In this document: in pieces, positions 26,757 to 35,120 of the stretch
How positions within the stretch are numbered: position 1 is the first letter of the stretch
How the letters are laid out: every line of letters starts with the position of its first letter
DNA from: Hyphomicrobiales bacterium
Lineage (GTDB): Bacteria; Pseudomonadota; Alphaproteobacteria; Rhizobiales; Xanthobacteraceae
Assembly (NCBI GenBank): GCA_021730985.1
Contig: JAKFYI010000008.1
Coordinates: forward strand, 186,001 to 250,000
Direction: 5' to 3'
Length of the DNA: 64,000 nt
Made by a program: the position numbers and the translations under genes
Notes under the pieces: model-generated
What the model saw: only the letters and a program-made list of their open reading frames with translations
Database searches by the model: none
Told to the model about the DNA's origin: nothing

Positions 26757-27258
26757 CGCGCGCAACACCCCGCAGCTTCTGCGCGGCGTCGAGCGCCGCC
26801 GCCACGATCGGCACATAGCCGGTGCAGCGGCACAGGTGACCGCCGAGGAATTCGCGGACATCCTGCTCGGTCGGCGATGGCGTGTCGCGCAGATAGATGT
26901 CGAGCGACATCAAGATGCCTGCGGTGCAGAAGCCGCATTGCAGCGCGTGATGACGGCGGAATGCATCCTGGAGCACCGACAGCCGGCCCGGTTCTGGCGC
27001 CAGCCCTTCAACGGTGCGGATTGTGGCGCCGTCGGCCTGCACCGCGAGTGTGAGGCAGGCGCGGGCCGGTGCCCCGTCGATATCGATGGTGCAGGCGCCG
27101 CATACGCCGTGCTCGCAGCCGACGTGGGTGCCGGTTGAGCCCAGCACATGACGCAGGAAATCGGTGAGCAGCATGCGCGGCTCGGCCTCGCCCTCGACGG
27201 CGCGGCCGTTCAAGGTGACGCGGACGGTGTGACGGCGGCCGGCGCTCAGACGCGGCAT
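26749..27258 (-). CDS. (2Fe-2S)-binding subunit of molybdenum hydroxylase (CoxS/XdhA-like)
   Basis: 169 aa, usual small-subunit size. Plant-type [2Fe-2S] ligands Cys48, 53, 56, 68 (GCEHGVCGACT) and the helical [2Fe-2S] ligands Cys108, 111, 143, 145 (QCGFCTAG and LCRCTGY) are all present. It transfers electrons between the molybdenum site of the large subunit and the FAD of the medium subunit. It overlaps the medium-subunit gene by 13 nt and the ligase gene by 8 nt, so the cluster is compact. Part of a three-subunit enzyme with the next two entries. Confidence 0.95.
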   Translation of the reverse strand: MPRLSAGRRHTVRVTLNGRAVEGEAEPRMLLTDFLRHVLGSTGTHVGCEHGVCGACTIDIDGAPARACLTLAVQADGATIRTVEGLAPEPGRLSVLQDAFRRHHALQCGFCTAGILMSLDIYLRDTPSPTEQDVREFLGGHLCRCTGYVPIVAAALDAAQKLRGVARDA

Positions 27259-28073
27259 GCGCGCGCCTCCTCAATGGTGAGGCGGCCGATCTGGCGCACC
27301 AGGTCGCGGCGCTGGCCCGCGGTGGCGTTGAGATCTTCGCGTGCTTCAAGCTCCATCGCGAAGTCCTGCAAGGCGTCGTCGAGCGCCGAGCCATCCAGGG
27401 TGCCGAAATCCTGCGCCAGCGGACGGTCGGCGACGCCCCCGATCGCAAGCCGTGTTCCGTTCGCATCTGAAATCGCCGCGCAGGCAACGATGGCGAAATC
27501 GCCGTGGCGGCGCGCGAACTCGCGGAATGCGTGGCCTTCGCCGTGATGCGCGCATGGAAAGCGCACCGCCTCAACCAGCTCGTGGTCCTCGCGTGCGGTA
27601 GACATCAGGCCGGTGAAGAAGTCCGCCGCCGCGATGCGGCGCTTCGCTTTCCCGGATGACAATTCGATCTCGCCTCGCAGCGCCACCAGGATCAGCGGGA
27701 TCTCGGCACTCGGATCGGCCAGCGCCGCCGAGCCGCAAACGGTGCCGCGCGTGCGAGTCTGCGCGTGGCCGATCCAGGGCAGCGCGTGCGCGAGCAGCGG
27801 CTGCCGCTTGGCAAGCTCGGGCCAGCCGAGCAGGGCGGCCTGGCGCACCGCCGCGCCGACCCGGATCGCGTTATCTTGCACCGAGATTCTGCTCAATTCC
27901 TCGACGTGCATGATATCGACCAGCAGCCGTGGCCGCGCCATCCGCATCGACAGCAGCGGCACCAGCGTCTGCCCGCCTGCGATCACGCTGGCGTCGGGGC
28001 CTTCGGCTGCGAGGGCCTCATGGGCTTCGGCCAGCGATCCGGCGCGGAGATAGTCGAATTTGGCGGGCTTCAC
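27246..28073 (-). CDS. FAD-binding subunit of molybdenum hydroxylase (CoxM-like)
   Basis: 275 aa. The FAD-binding blocks of the CoxM/XdhB family are present: AGGQTLVPLLSMRMARPRLL near residues 32-51 and GHAQTRTRGTVCGSAALADP, the usual T-x-GG-S/N-like region. The GTG at 28073 overlaps the large-subunit stop (GTGA) and begins VKPAKFDYLRAGSLAEA, the family N-terminus. It oxidises the reduced enzyme and passes electrons to an external acceptor. Order in transcription: L-M-S. Confidence 0.93.
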   Translation of the reverse strand: MKPAKFDYLRAGSLAEAHEALAAEGPDASVIAGGQTLVPLLSMRMARPRLLVDIMHVEELSRISVQDNAIRVGAAVRQAALLGWPELAKRQPLLAHALPWIGHAQTRTRGTVCGSAALADPSAEIPLILVALRGEIELSSGKAKRRIAAADFFTGLMSTAREDHELVEAVRFPCAHHGEGHAFREFARRHGDFAIVACAAISDANGTRLAIGGVADRPLAQDFGTLDGSALDDALQDFAMELEAREDLNATAGQRRDLVRQIGRLTIEEARACRV

Positions 28074-30484
28074 GGCTTGCGCTCCGCGATCAGCGGTGCG
28101 AGCCGCTTCGGCGTCAGCGGCAGGTTGATGCTGGCGATGCCCAGCGCGTCCGCCACCGCGTTGGCAATGCAGACCGGCGTGCTCATGCAATTGCCTTCGC
28201 CGACACCCTTGGCGCCGAGCGGCGTGAACGGAGACGGCGTTTCCACATGCAGGATCAGCGGTTCCGGCACTTCGGTGGCGGTCGGCACCAGATAATCCGC
28301 GAAGGTGCCGGACAGGAACGCGCCGTCATCCGAGTAGGCGAATTCCTCGTACACCGCGGCGCCGAGCGCGTGCGCGAAGCCGCCGTTGATCTGGCCCGCC
28401 ACCATGCCGGGATGCAGCACCGTGCCGCAGTCGTGCATGGTGACGTACTTGTCGATTCGCAGCGCGCCGGTGATGCGATCGATCTCGACGCCGCAGAAGT
28501 CGAAAATGAAGCCGTGGCAGAGCGACGAGTTCGTTTCGTCGAGCTCGCCCGGCGCTTCGAGCTGCGGCGGCGACCAGAACACGGTCTCGCGCAGCGCCTG
28601 CGCGCCGTCCGGCATCGTGCCGGGCGCCCAGTGGCTCGCCGCGGCGAGCCGTCCGAACGGAATGGCGTTGTCCGGATTGCCGCGCGCGCCGACCTTGCCG
28701 CCCACGAATTCGATCTCATCTGCCGGCACGTTGAGTTGCGCCGCCGCGTTGCGCGCGAGCTTGCCCTTCATCTGCATGGCAGCCAGATGCACCGCGCCGC
28801 ACACTGCCGCGGCGAACCGGCTCGAATAATTTCCGGATGCGATCGACCAGGCGTCACGCGAGGTGTCCATTTCGCCGACCACCCGGACATCCTTCGGCGC
28901 GAGCCCCAGCACGTCCGCTGTGACTTGCGCGGCGACAGTGCGGTGACCCTGACCCTGCGGCACCGAGGCGATGTGCACCGTCACCGAACCGGAAGGATCG
29001 ACCGCGACGGTGGCGGTCGCCTGCGCGCCGTTCTTGGGCCCGGCCTTGCGGCGCTCCTGCGGCGTGAGCACGGCGGTGACGTAGCCCATGTTGGAGACAC
29101 TCGGCTCCACCACGGCGGTCAGCCCGATGCCGTAGAGTTTGCCCGCGGCGCGGGCGGAGTCACGGCGCTTGCAAAGCTCGGCGAGCCCGCCTTCATCGAC
29201 AGCCTTTGCGACGGCGGCCGGATAGTCGCCGGAATCCAGCAGCCCGCCACTCGCGGTGCGATAGGGGAAGGCGCCCGAGGGAACCAAGTTGCAGCGGATC
29301 ACATCGAGCGGATCGAGATAAAGCTCCACGGCGACCCGCTGCATCAGCCGCTCCAGCGCGTAGTAGAGCTGCGGTCCGCCGAACCCGCGGTTCAGTCCGC
29401 TCGGCGTCTTGTTGGTCAGCACCACGCGGTTGCGCACCGCGACGTTGCGGATCGCGTAGGCGCCGGTGAGGTTGCCTTGCATGCGGTACAGCGTCGCCGG
29501 CTCCGGCGCGCGGATGTGCGCGCCGACATCCTCCACCTGATCGTAACGCAGGGCGGTGACGCGGCCGTCGGCCTCGACGGCCGCTTCAAGCCTGGTGGCG
29601 CGGCCGGTGGCCGACACCGAAGCGGCCAGATGCTCCAGCCGGTCCTCGATCCATTTCACGGGTCTCGCGGCGACACGCGCGCACAGCGCGATCAGCACGA
29701 TGTACGGGAACACGCCCTGCTTGACGCCGAAGCTGCCGCCGGAATCCGGCGGCGTGCGCAACCGGAAGCGGTTGCCCGGCACCTTCAGCGAACGCGCCAT
29801 CACCGCGTGCATGGTGAACGGGCCCATGAAGTTGGCGAGCACGTCGTAGGAGTCCTCGCCGGGCTCATACTCAGCCACCACGCCATAGGTCTCGATCGGC
29901 GTACAGGAGTTGCGCGGATATTTGATCTCGACGCTGACGCGGTGTGCGGCCTTGGCGAAGGCCGCCTCCGGATCGCCGTAGCGGAACGTGCGGTCGCTGG
30001 CGACGTTGGATTTCAACGCGTCGTGCAGCAGCACGTTGGAGGAGAGCGATTGCATCGGATCGACCAAGGCCTGCAGCGGCTCGTAATCGACATCGATCAG
30101 TTCCAGCGCATCCTCGGCCACGTAGCGGTCCACCGCCACCACAACGGCCACCGGCTCACCGGCATAGCGCACCCGGTCTACCGCGATCGGCCAGCATTGC
30201 ACCGGCGCGCGCACGCCGACGGTGAGCGGGGCCGACAGCTTCACCACATCCGCTCCGGTCAGAACCGCGGCAACGCCGGGCAGCTTCAGCGCGTCGGTCG
30301 TGTCGATCCTCCGGATCGTGGCATGGGGGTGCGGCGAGCGCAGGATGGCGGCATGTAGCGTGTCCGGCCGTACCCCAAGATCGTCGATGTAGCGGCCGCG
30401 GCCGGTGAGCAGCGCCGCATCCTCGAACCGCTCGATCGATTGGCCGCACCAATTGGCGGTTTGGACAGCGGGTTTGACGGTCAT
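28070..30484 (-). CDS. Molybdopterin-binding large subunit of molybdenum hydroxylase (CoxL/XdhC-like)
   Basis: 804 aa, full length. N-terminal region WCGQSIERFEDAALLTGRGR, GGSFGVKQG at about 249-257 (molybdopterin contact), SGLNRGFGGPQ at about 360, and the catalytic Glu motif PLGAKGVGEGN near the C-terminus. The CO dehydrogenase loop (A-Y-x-C-S-F-R) is absent, so it is not a form I CO dehydrogenase but a hydroxylase of an aldehyde, purine or N-heteroaromatic substrate. First gene of the nine-gene operon, with a GAGGAA ribosome site. Divergent from a UbiD gene across 27 nt. Confidence 0.94.
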   Translation of the reverse strand: MTVKPAVQTANWCGQSIERFEDAALLTGRGRYIDDLGVRPDTLHAAILRSPHPHATIRRIDTTDALKLPGVAAVLTGADVVKLSAPLTVGVRAPVQCWPIAVDRVRYAGEPVAVVVAVDRYVAEDALELIDVDYEPLQALVDPMQSLSSNVLLHDALKSNVASDRTFRYGDPEAAFAKAAHRVSVEIKYPRNSCTPIETYGVVAEYEPGEDSYDVLANFMGPFTMHAVMARSLKVPGNRFRLRTPPDSGGSFGVKQGVFPYIVLIALCARVAARPVKWIEDRLEHLAASVSATGRATRLEAAVEADGRVTALRYDQVEDVGAHIRAPEPATLYRMQGNLTGAYAIRNVAVRNRVVLTNKTPSGLNRGFGGPQLYYALERLMQRVAVELYLDPLDVIRCNLVPSGAFPYRTASGGLLDSGDYPAAVAKAVDEGGLAELCKRRDSARAAGKLYGIGLTAVVEPSVSNMGYVTAVLTPQERRKAGPKNGAQATATVAVDPSGSVTVHIASVPQGQGHRTVAAQVTADVLGLAPKDVRVVGEMDTSRDAWSIASGNYSSRFAAAVCGAVHLAAMQMKGKLARNAAAQLNVPADEIEFVGGKVGARGNPDNAIPFGRLAAASHWAPGTMPDGAQALRETVFWSPPQLEAPGELDETNSSLCHGFIFDFCGVEIDRITGALRIDKYVTMHDCGTVLHPGMVAGQINGGFAHALGAAVYEEFAYSDDGAFLSGTFADYLVPTATEVPEPLILHVETPSPFTPLGAKGVGEGNCMSTPVCIANAVADALGIASINLPLTPKRLAPLIAERKP

Positions 30485-30511
30485 GTCGTCGGTGTTCCTC
30501 AGGTGGTAACA
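30485..30511. promoter_or_regulatory. 27-bp divergent gap with both ribosome sites
   Basis: The start codons at 30484 (minus) and 30512 (plus) are 27 nt apart. The gap holds GAGGAA (minus strand, complement of 30495-30500) and AGGTGG (30501-30506, plus). Both promoters must therefore lie at least partly inside the opposite coding sequence, or the UbiD start is 30530 or 30545. Direct observation; the regulatory consequence is inference. Confidence 0.45.
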
Positions 30512-31966
30512 ATGCTACATCTGCCTGCGATGACCAAGCACGAGATGCCCAACGAAACCGGTGACAAATCGCGCGGCAGCAACGCGCCGCAGCCGGTTCG
30601 CAGCCTGCGCGAGTGGCTCGACCATCTGGCGGCGCGCGACCGCCTCGCGGTGATCAAGCCGAATGCCAATCTGCGGTTCGAACTGGCGGCTTATGCCAAG
30701 CGGCTCGATGGCGTTCGCGCCACCGTGTTCCCGCAGCCGGGCGGTCATCCGATGCCGGTGGTTTCGGGTCTCGTCTCGGATCGCGCGTGGATCGCCGAAG
30801 CCATGGCGGTGGAGCCGGGCGAGGTGCTGGCAAGATTCCAGGATGCCGCGCTCCATCCCATTGCGTGCGAGGAGACGAAGTCGGCTCCCGTGCAGGAGGT
30901 GGTCCATCGCCAGGTCGATCTGGTGAAGCAACTTCCGCTGCCGACCCACAACGAGCACGACGGCGGGCCCTACATCAGCGCAGGCCTGATGATCGTGCGC
31001 AACCCGAAGACCGGCAAGCAGAACGTTTCGATCCACCGCTGCCAGCTTGCGGGGCCGAACCGGCTCGGCGTGCTGCTGCTGCCGCGCCACACGCATGCGT
31101 TCTTCGAGATGGCGGAGGAGAGCGGAAAGCCGCTGGACGCAGCGATCGTGGTCGGTGTCGATCCGCTCACGCTGCTGGCGTCGCAGGCGATTGCCCCGAT
31201 CGATTTTGACGAGCTGGAAATCGCGGGCGCGCTGCAGGGCCGTGCGCTGCCGGTGGTGAAGTGCCTGACCAACGAGGTCCGTGTCCCCGCCGAGGCTGAG
31301 ATCGTGATCGAGGGCCGCTTCCTGCCGGGCGTGCGCGAGATGGAAGGGCCTTTCGGCGAGTTTCCGCAATACTACAGCGACCCCGCCAAGCGGCATGTCA
31401 TGGAGGTGACCGCGGTTACGCACCGCAAGGACGCGATCTTCCACACGATCGTCGGCGGCGGCCTGGAGCATCAGTTGCTCGGCGCCATCCCGAAGGAAGC
31501 GACGCTGATCAACAGCCTGCGGCGCAATTTCTCGAACGTGATCGACGTGCATCTCTCGCCGGGCGGCGTGATGCGCTTTCATCTGTTTGTGAAGATCAAG
31601 AAGCGCCAGGAGGGCGAGGCGAAGAACGTGATGATGGGCGCGTTCGCGGCCTCGTTCGACCTCAAGCAGGTGATCGTGGTTGATGACGACGTGGACATCC
31701 ACAATCCGAGCGAAGTGGAGTGGGCGGTGGCGACGCGTTTCCAGGCCGACCGCGATCTGCTGATCGTGCCGGACAGCCAGAATTCCAAGCTCGACCCGAC
31801 CACCCGTGACGGCGTTGGCGCCAAGATGGGCATCGACGCGACCAAGCCGCTGGCGTCTCCCGAGATGACGTTCAAGCGCATCCGCGTGCCGGGCGAGGAG
31901 ACGATCGACGTGGCCGACACGCTCAAGCGGTCGGGCACCAACTGGCGCGACGCGCTGAAGTCCTGA
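30512..31966 (+). CDS. UbiD family decarboxylase
   Basis: 484 aa. UbiD hallmarks: MEGPFGEFPQYYS, HRKDAIFHTIVGG, LRRNFSNVIDVHLSPGGVMR and VDDDVDIHNPSEVEWAVATR. The E...R...E-type catalytic set is implied by the first and later blocks. UbiD enzymes use prenylated FMN to (de)carboxylate aromatic or alpha,beta-unsaturated acids; the cofactor needs UbiX, not in this window. ATG 30512 has AGGTGG 5 nt upstream; ATG 30530 (MTKHEMPNETG) is a plausible alternative. Divergent from the molybdenum-hydroxylase operon and followed by an HpxZ/AtzH-like gene. Substrate unknown. Confidence 0.92.
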   Translation: MLHLPAMTKHEMPNETGDKSRGSNAPQPVRSLREWLDHLAARDRLAVIKPNANLRFELAAYAKRLDGVRATVFPQPGGHPMPVVSGLVSDRAWIAEAMAVEPGEVLARFQDAALHPIACEETKSAPVQEVVHRQVDLVKQLPLPTHNEHDGGPYISAGLMIVRNPKTGKQNVSIHRCQLAGPNRLGVLLLPRHTHAFFEMAEESGKPLDAAIVVGVDPLTLLASQAIAPIDFDELEIAGALQGRALPVVKCLTNEVRVPAEAEIVIEGRFLPGVREMEGPFGEFPQYYSDPAKRHVMEVTAVTHRKDAIFHTIVGGGLEHQLLGAIPKEATLINSLRRNFSNVIDVHLSPGGVMRFHLFVKIKKRQEGEAKNVMMGAFAASFDLKQVIVVDDDVDIHNPSEVEWAVATRFQADRDLLIVPDSQNSKLDPTTRDGVGAKMGIDATKPLASPEMTFKRIRVPGEETIDVADTLKRSGTNWRDALKS

Positions 31967-32006
31967 CGCAGCGGACAAGAGCGGCTAGACGCCAAACAGG
32001 GGACAC

Positions 32007-32420
32007 ATGGTGAAACCAGAAGACATCGATCTGCCCGACGTGGTCGCCGAAGTGAAGGCCGCGTTCGATCGCTACGAAAAGGCGCTCAACACCAACGACG
32101 TGGCCGTGCTCGACGACACCTTCCGCATCGACCGGCGCACCATCCGCTATGGCATGGGCGAGATTCTATACGGCCACGAGGAGATTGCGGCGTTCCGCGC
32201 CGCGCGTTCGCCGTCCGGTCTGCTGCGGACGATCTCCAAGACCGTCATCACCACCTACGGCCGCGACTTCGCCGTGGCGTCCACGCTGTTTCACCGCGAC
32301 AGCATGCCGGGCAAGGTCGGCCGCCAGATGCAGACCTGGGCGCGGTTTCCCGACGGCTGGCACGTCGTGGCGGCGCATGTGAGCGCGATCGACGAGAACT
32401 CGGTCTGGAAGCCAAGCTAG
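32007..32420 (+). CDS. HpxZ/AtzH-like (DUF3225) protein
   Basis: 137 aa, whole-length SnoaL-like small protein with the DUF3225 pattern: an N-terminal VVAEVKAAFDRYEKALNTND, then FRIDRRTIRYGMGEILYGHE, and the C-terminal GRQMQTWARFPDGWHVVAAH. Relatives are HpxZ of oxalurate catabolism and AtzH, the small subunit-like component of 1-carboxybiuret hydrolase. It starts 40 nt after the ubiD stop, so the two are probably co-transcribed. No amidase gene (the usual AtzG/AtzE partner) is adjacent, so its role here is unclear. Confidence 0.82.
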   Translation: MVKPEDIDLPDVVAEVKAAFDRYEKALNTNDVAVLDDTFRIDRRTIRYGMGEILYGHEEIAAFRAARSPSGLLRTISKTVITTYGRDFAVASTLFHRDSMPGKVGRQMQTWARFPDGWHVVAAHVSAIDENSVWKPS

Positions 32421-32650
32421 CCTCTCAGTCTGGCGCACCCGGCGACGCCGGGCGCTCTTCCGCCATTCCTTTCGATCCCTCAACGGGTTGGGGCAATCGC
32501 AGGCGTTGCCGCCTAAAAATGGGGCAGCGGCGCGCTGGGACCGCGATCCCAAGCCCCTTCCCAAAGCCCTGTGTTTGGCGCGAGGCTTGCACGACCGGAA
32601 CTGGAGGACATCCGCCTGCGTTGCAGCGGGCGGACAGGGGGAGCTTACAG

Positions 32651-34069
32651 TTGCGCACGGCCTTCGACGAAATGACCGGTTCGGAGGGGCAGATCCGCCC
32701 GGCCTACGAGGCACTGGCCTCATGGCTCGGCGAGGTGCGCCCGGACGTGCTCGACCACCGCCGCCGTGAGGCGGAGCTTCTGTTCCGCCGCATCGGCATC
32801 ACCTTCGCGGTCTACGGCGAGGCGGAGGCCCAGGAGCGGCTGATCCCGTTCGACGTCATCCCGCGCATCCTGTCGGCGTCCGAATGGGACCTGCTGCGCC
32901 GCGGGCTTGAGCAGCGCGTCAGGGTGCTCAACCTCTATCTCAAGGACGTCTACGGCAAACGCGAGATCCTGCGCGCCGGCATCGTGCCGGAGGATCTGGT
33001 GTTCCAGAACCCGGTGTTCCGTCCCGAGATGAACGGCCAGAGAGTGCCGCACGACATCTACCTGCATGTCGCAGGCATCGACATCGTGCGCGATGACGCC
33101 GACACATTCTACGTGCTCGAAGACAACGCCCGCACGCCCTCCGGCGTCTCCTACATGCTGGAGAACCGCGAGATCATGATGCGGTTGTTTCCCGATCTGT
33201 TCGCGCGCCACCGCATCGCGCCGGTCGAGAATTATCCCGACGAACTGCTCGCCACGCTGAAGTCGGTCGCGCCGGAGTCCGCGCCGCGCGATCCGACCGT
33301 CGTGCTGCAGACGCCTGGCGTCTACAACTCGGCGTACTACGAACACTCGTTCCTGGCCGACAAGCTCGGCATCGAACTGGTCGAGGGCGGCGATCTGTTC
33401 GTGAAGAACAGCATCGTCTACATGCGCACCACGCAGGGGCCGCAGCGTGTCGATGTGATCTACCGCCGCATCGACGACGACTTCATCGATCCGCTGATGT
33501 TCCGTCCCGACTCCGCCTTGGGGGCTGCCGGCCTGATGTCGGCCTATGCTGCCGGCAACGTCACGCTCGCCAACGCGGTCGGCACCGGCATCGCCGACGA
33601 CAAGGCGGTGTACAGCTACATGCCCGACATCGTGCGGTTTTACCTCGGCGAAGAGCCGATCCTGAAGAACGTACCGACCTGGCGCTGCCGCGAGGAAGAC
33701 CATCTGGCGTATGTGCTCGACCATCTCGAAGAGCTGGTGGTGAAGGAGGTTCACGGCTCCGGCGGCTACGGCATGCTGATCGGACCCGCTGCGGACAAGG
33801 CCACGATCGCGGCGTTCCGCGCCAAGCTGAAGCTCGATCCCAAGGGCTTCATCGCCCAGCCGACGCTCGCGCTGTCGACCTGTCCGACCTTCGTCGAAAG
33901 CGGCATCGCGCCGCGCCACGTCGATCTTCGCCCGTTCGTGCTGACCGGCCGCGACAAGATACGCATCGTGCCGGGCGGGCTGACGCGGGTGGCGCTGAAG
34001 GAAGGCTCGCTGGTGGTGAACTCCAGTCAGGGCGGCGGCATTAAAGACACATGGGTCTTGGACAAGTGA
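32651..34069 (+). CDS. Circularly permuted ATP-grasp family protein
   Basis: About 472 aa, typical of the circularly permuted type 2 ATP-grasp group (DUF404/DUF407). Landmarks: IPFDVIPRILSASEWDLLRR, FYVLEDNARTPSGVSYMLEN, VEGGDLFVKNSIVYMRTT and VKEVHGSGGYGMLIGP. Such proteins are predicted peptide or amide ligases and are nearly always encoded with alpha-E and transglutaminase-like proteins, as here. TTG 32651 was chosen: a GGGGGA stretch precedes it and it gives the family N-terminus (LRTAFDEMTG); ATG 32672 is the alternative. The 230-bp gap upstream shows no gene. Confidence 0.85.
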   Translation: MRTAFDEMTGSEGQIRPAYEALASWLGEVRPDVLDHRRREAELLFRRIGITFAVYGEAEAQERLIPFDVIPRILSASEWDLLRRGLEQRVRVLNLYLKDVYGKREILRAGIVPEDLVFQNPVFRPEMNGQRVPHDIYLHVAGIDIVRDDADTFYVLEDNARTPSGVSYMLENREIMMRLFPDLFARHRIAPVENYPDELLATLKSVAPESAPRDPTVVLQTPGVYNSAYYEHSFLADKLGIELVEGGDLFVKNSIVYMRTTQGPQRVDVIYRRIDDDFIDPLMFRPDSALGAAGLMSAYAAGNVTLANAVGTGIADDKAVYSYMPDIVRFYLGEEPILKNVPTWRCREEDHLAYVLDHLEELVVKEVHGSGGYGMLIGPAADKATIAAFRAKLKLDPKGFIAQPTLALSTCPTFVESGIAPRHVDLRPFVLTGRDKIRIVPGGLTRVALKEGSLVVNSSQGGGIKDTWVLDK

Positions 34070-34089
34070 TTTGGGTGCTGGACCAGTAA

Positions 34090-35031
34090 ATGCTCTCGCG
34101 AACCGCCGATAATCTCTACTGGCTGGCGCGCTACGTCGAGCGCGCGGAATACCTCGCGCGCATCCTGGAGGCGACGCAGCGGCTGACCGCGCTGCCGCTG
34201 GCCTATGTCGGCGAGACCAACGAATGGGAGACCGCGGTCGCGACCGCCGGATGCTCCAACGCATTCTTCGCGGCGCACGAGGAGGCCAACGAACACACCG
34301 TCGTCGATTTCCTCGCATTCTCGCCATCCAACCCGTCGTCGATCCGAAGCTGCTTCGAGGCCGCCCGCCTCAACGCGCGAGCGGTCCGCACCGCGCTGAC
34401 CGTGGAGATGTGGGAGGCCATCAACGGCACCTGGCTCGAATTGAAGCGGTTCGGCAACAAGCCGGACTCGCGCGAGGAGGTGATGCGTTTCCTGCAGTGG
34501 GTCCAGGTGTCCTCGCTGCGCTACGACGGCTCGGCCTACCGCACCATGTTGCGTAACGACGCCTACTGGTTCTCGCGGCTCGGCGTCTACATGGAGCGCG
34601 CCGACAACACCGCGCGCATCCTCGACGTGAAGTATCACCTGCTGCTGCCGGCCGACGAGCACGTCGGCGGTCCGCTCGATTATTTCCAGTGGTCCGGAAT
34701 CCTGCGTTCGGTGTCCGCGCTCACCGCCTACCACTGGGTTTATCGCGAAAGCCTGAAGCCGTGGCTGGTCGCCGACCTGCTGATCCTGAACGAGCAACTG
34801 CCGCGCTCGCTGGCGAGCTGTTACGAGAACCTGGAGCAGAACCTCGACCGCATCGCCAACGCCTATGGCCGGCAGGGGCCGGCGCAGCGCCAGGCGCGGG
34901 CGATCCGCACCAAGCTCAACAACAGCCGGATGGACGATATCTTCCAATCCGGGCTGCACGAGTTCCTGGGCGGCTTCATCGCCGACAACAACAATCTCGG
35001 CTTCGCCATCGGCAAGCAGTATCTGTCCTAG
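34090..35031 (+). CDS. Alpha-E domain-containing protein
   Basis: 313 aa, all-helical alpha-E protein. The N-terminus MLSRTADNLYWLARYVERAE is almost diagnostic, and DNAYWFSRLGVYMERADNTAR-like text appears mid-protein as a repeat of the same Y-W-x-x-R-x-x-E-R-A-x-x pattern. It follows the ATP-grasp gene by 20 nt and precedes the transglutaminase by 89 nt; the three form a conserved, poorly characterised peptide-modification locus. Whether alpha-E is a scaffold or substrate carrier is unknown. Confidence 0.9.
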   Translation: MLSRTADNLYWLARYVERAEYLARILEATQRLTALPLAYVGETNEWETAVATAGCSNAFFAAHEEANEHTVVDFLAFSPSNPSSIRSCFEAARLNARAVRTALTVEMWEAINGTWLELKRFGNKPDSREEVMRFLQWVQVSSLRYDGSAYRTMLRNDAYWFSRLGVYMERADNTARILDVKYHLLLPADEHVGGPLDYFQWSGILRSVSALTAYHWVYRESLKPWLVADLLILNEQLPRSLASCYENLEQNLDRIANAYGRQGPAQRQARAIRTKLNNSRMDDIFQSGLHEFLGGFIADNNNLGFAIGKQYLS

Positions 35032-35120
35032 ATCGCCGGACTTGCCCCGAATCGCAACGCGGGTACCCTTGGGGCTTGGTTCAAGATGTCCGGCATGGGC
35101 CGGGACTGGTTTTCGGCTTC

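Noticed and set aside
26749..30484. Aerobic carbon monoxide dehydrogenase (CoxLMS)
   Set aside because: Subunit order and folds match the family, but the large subunit lacks the A-Y-x-C-S-F-R loop of true CO dehydrogenases; named only as a molybdenum hydroxylase.
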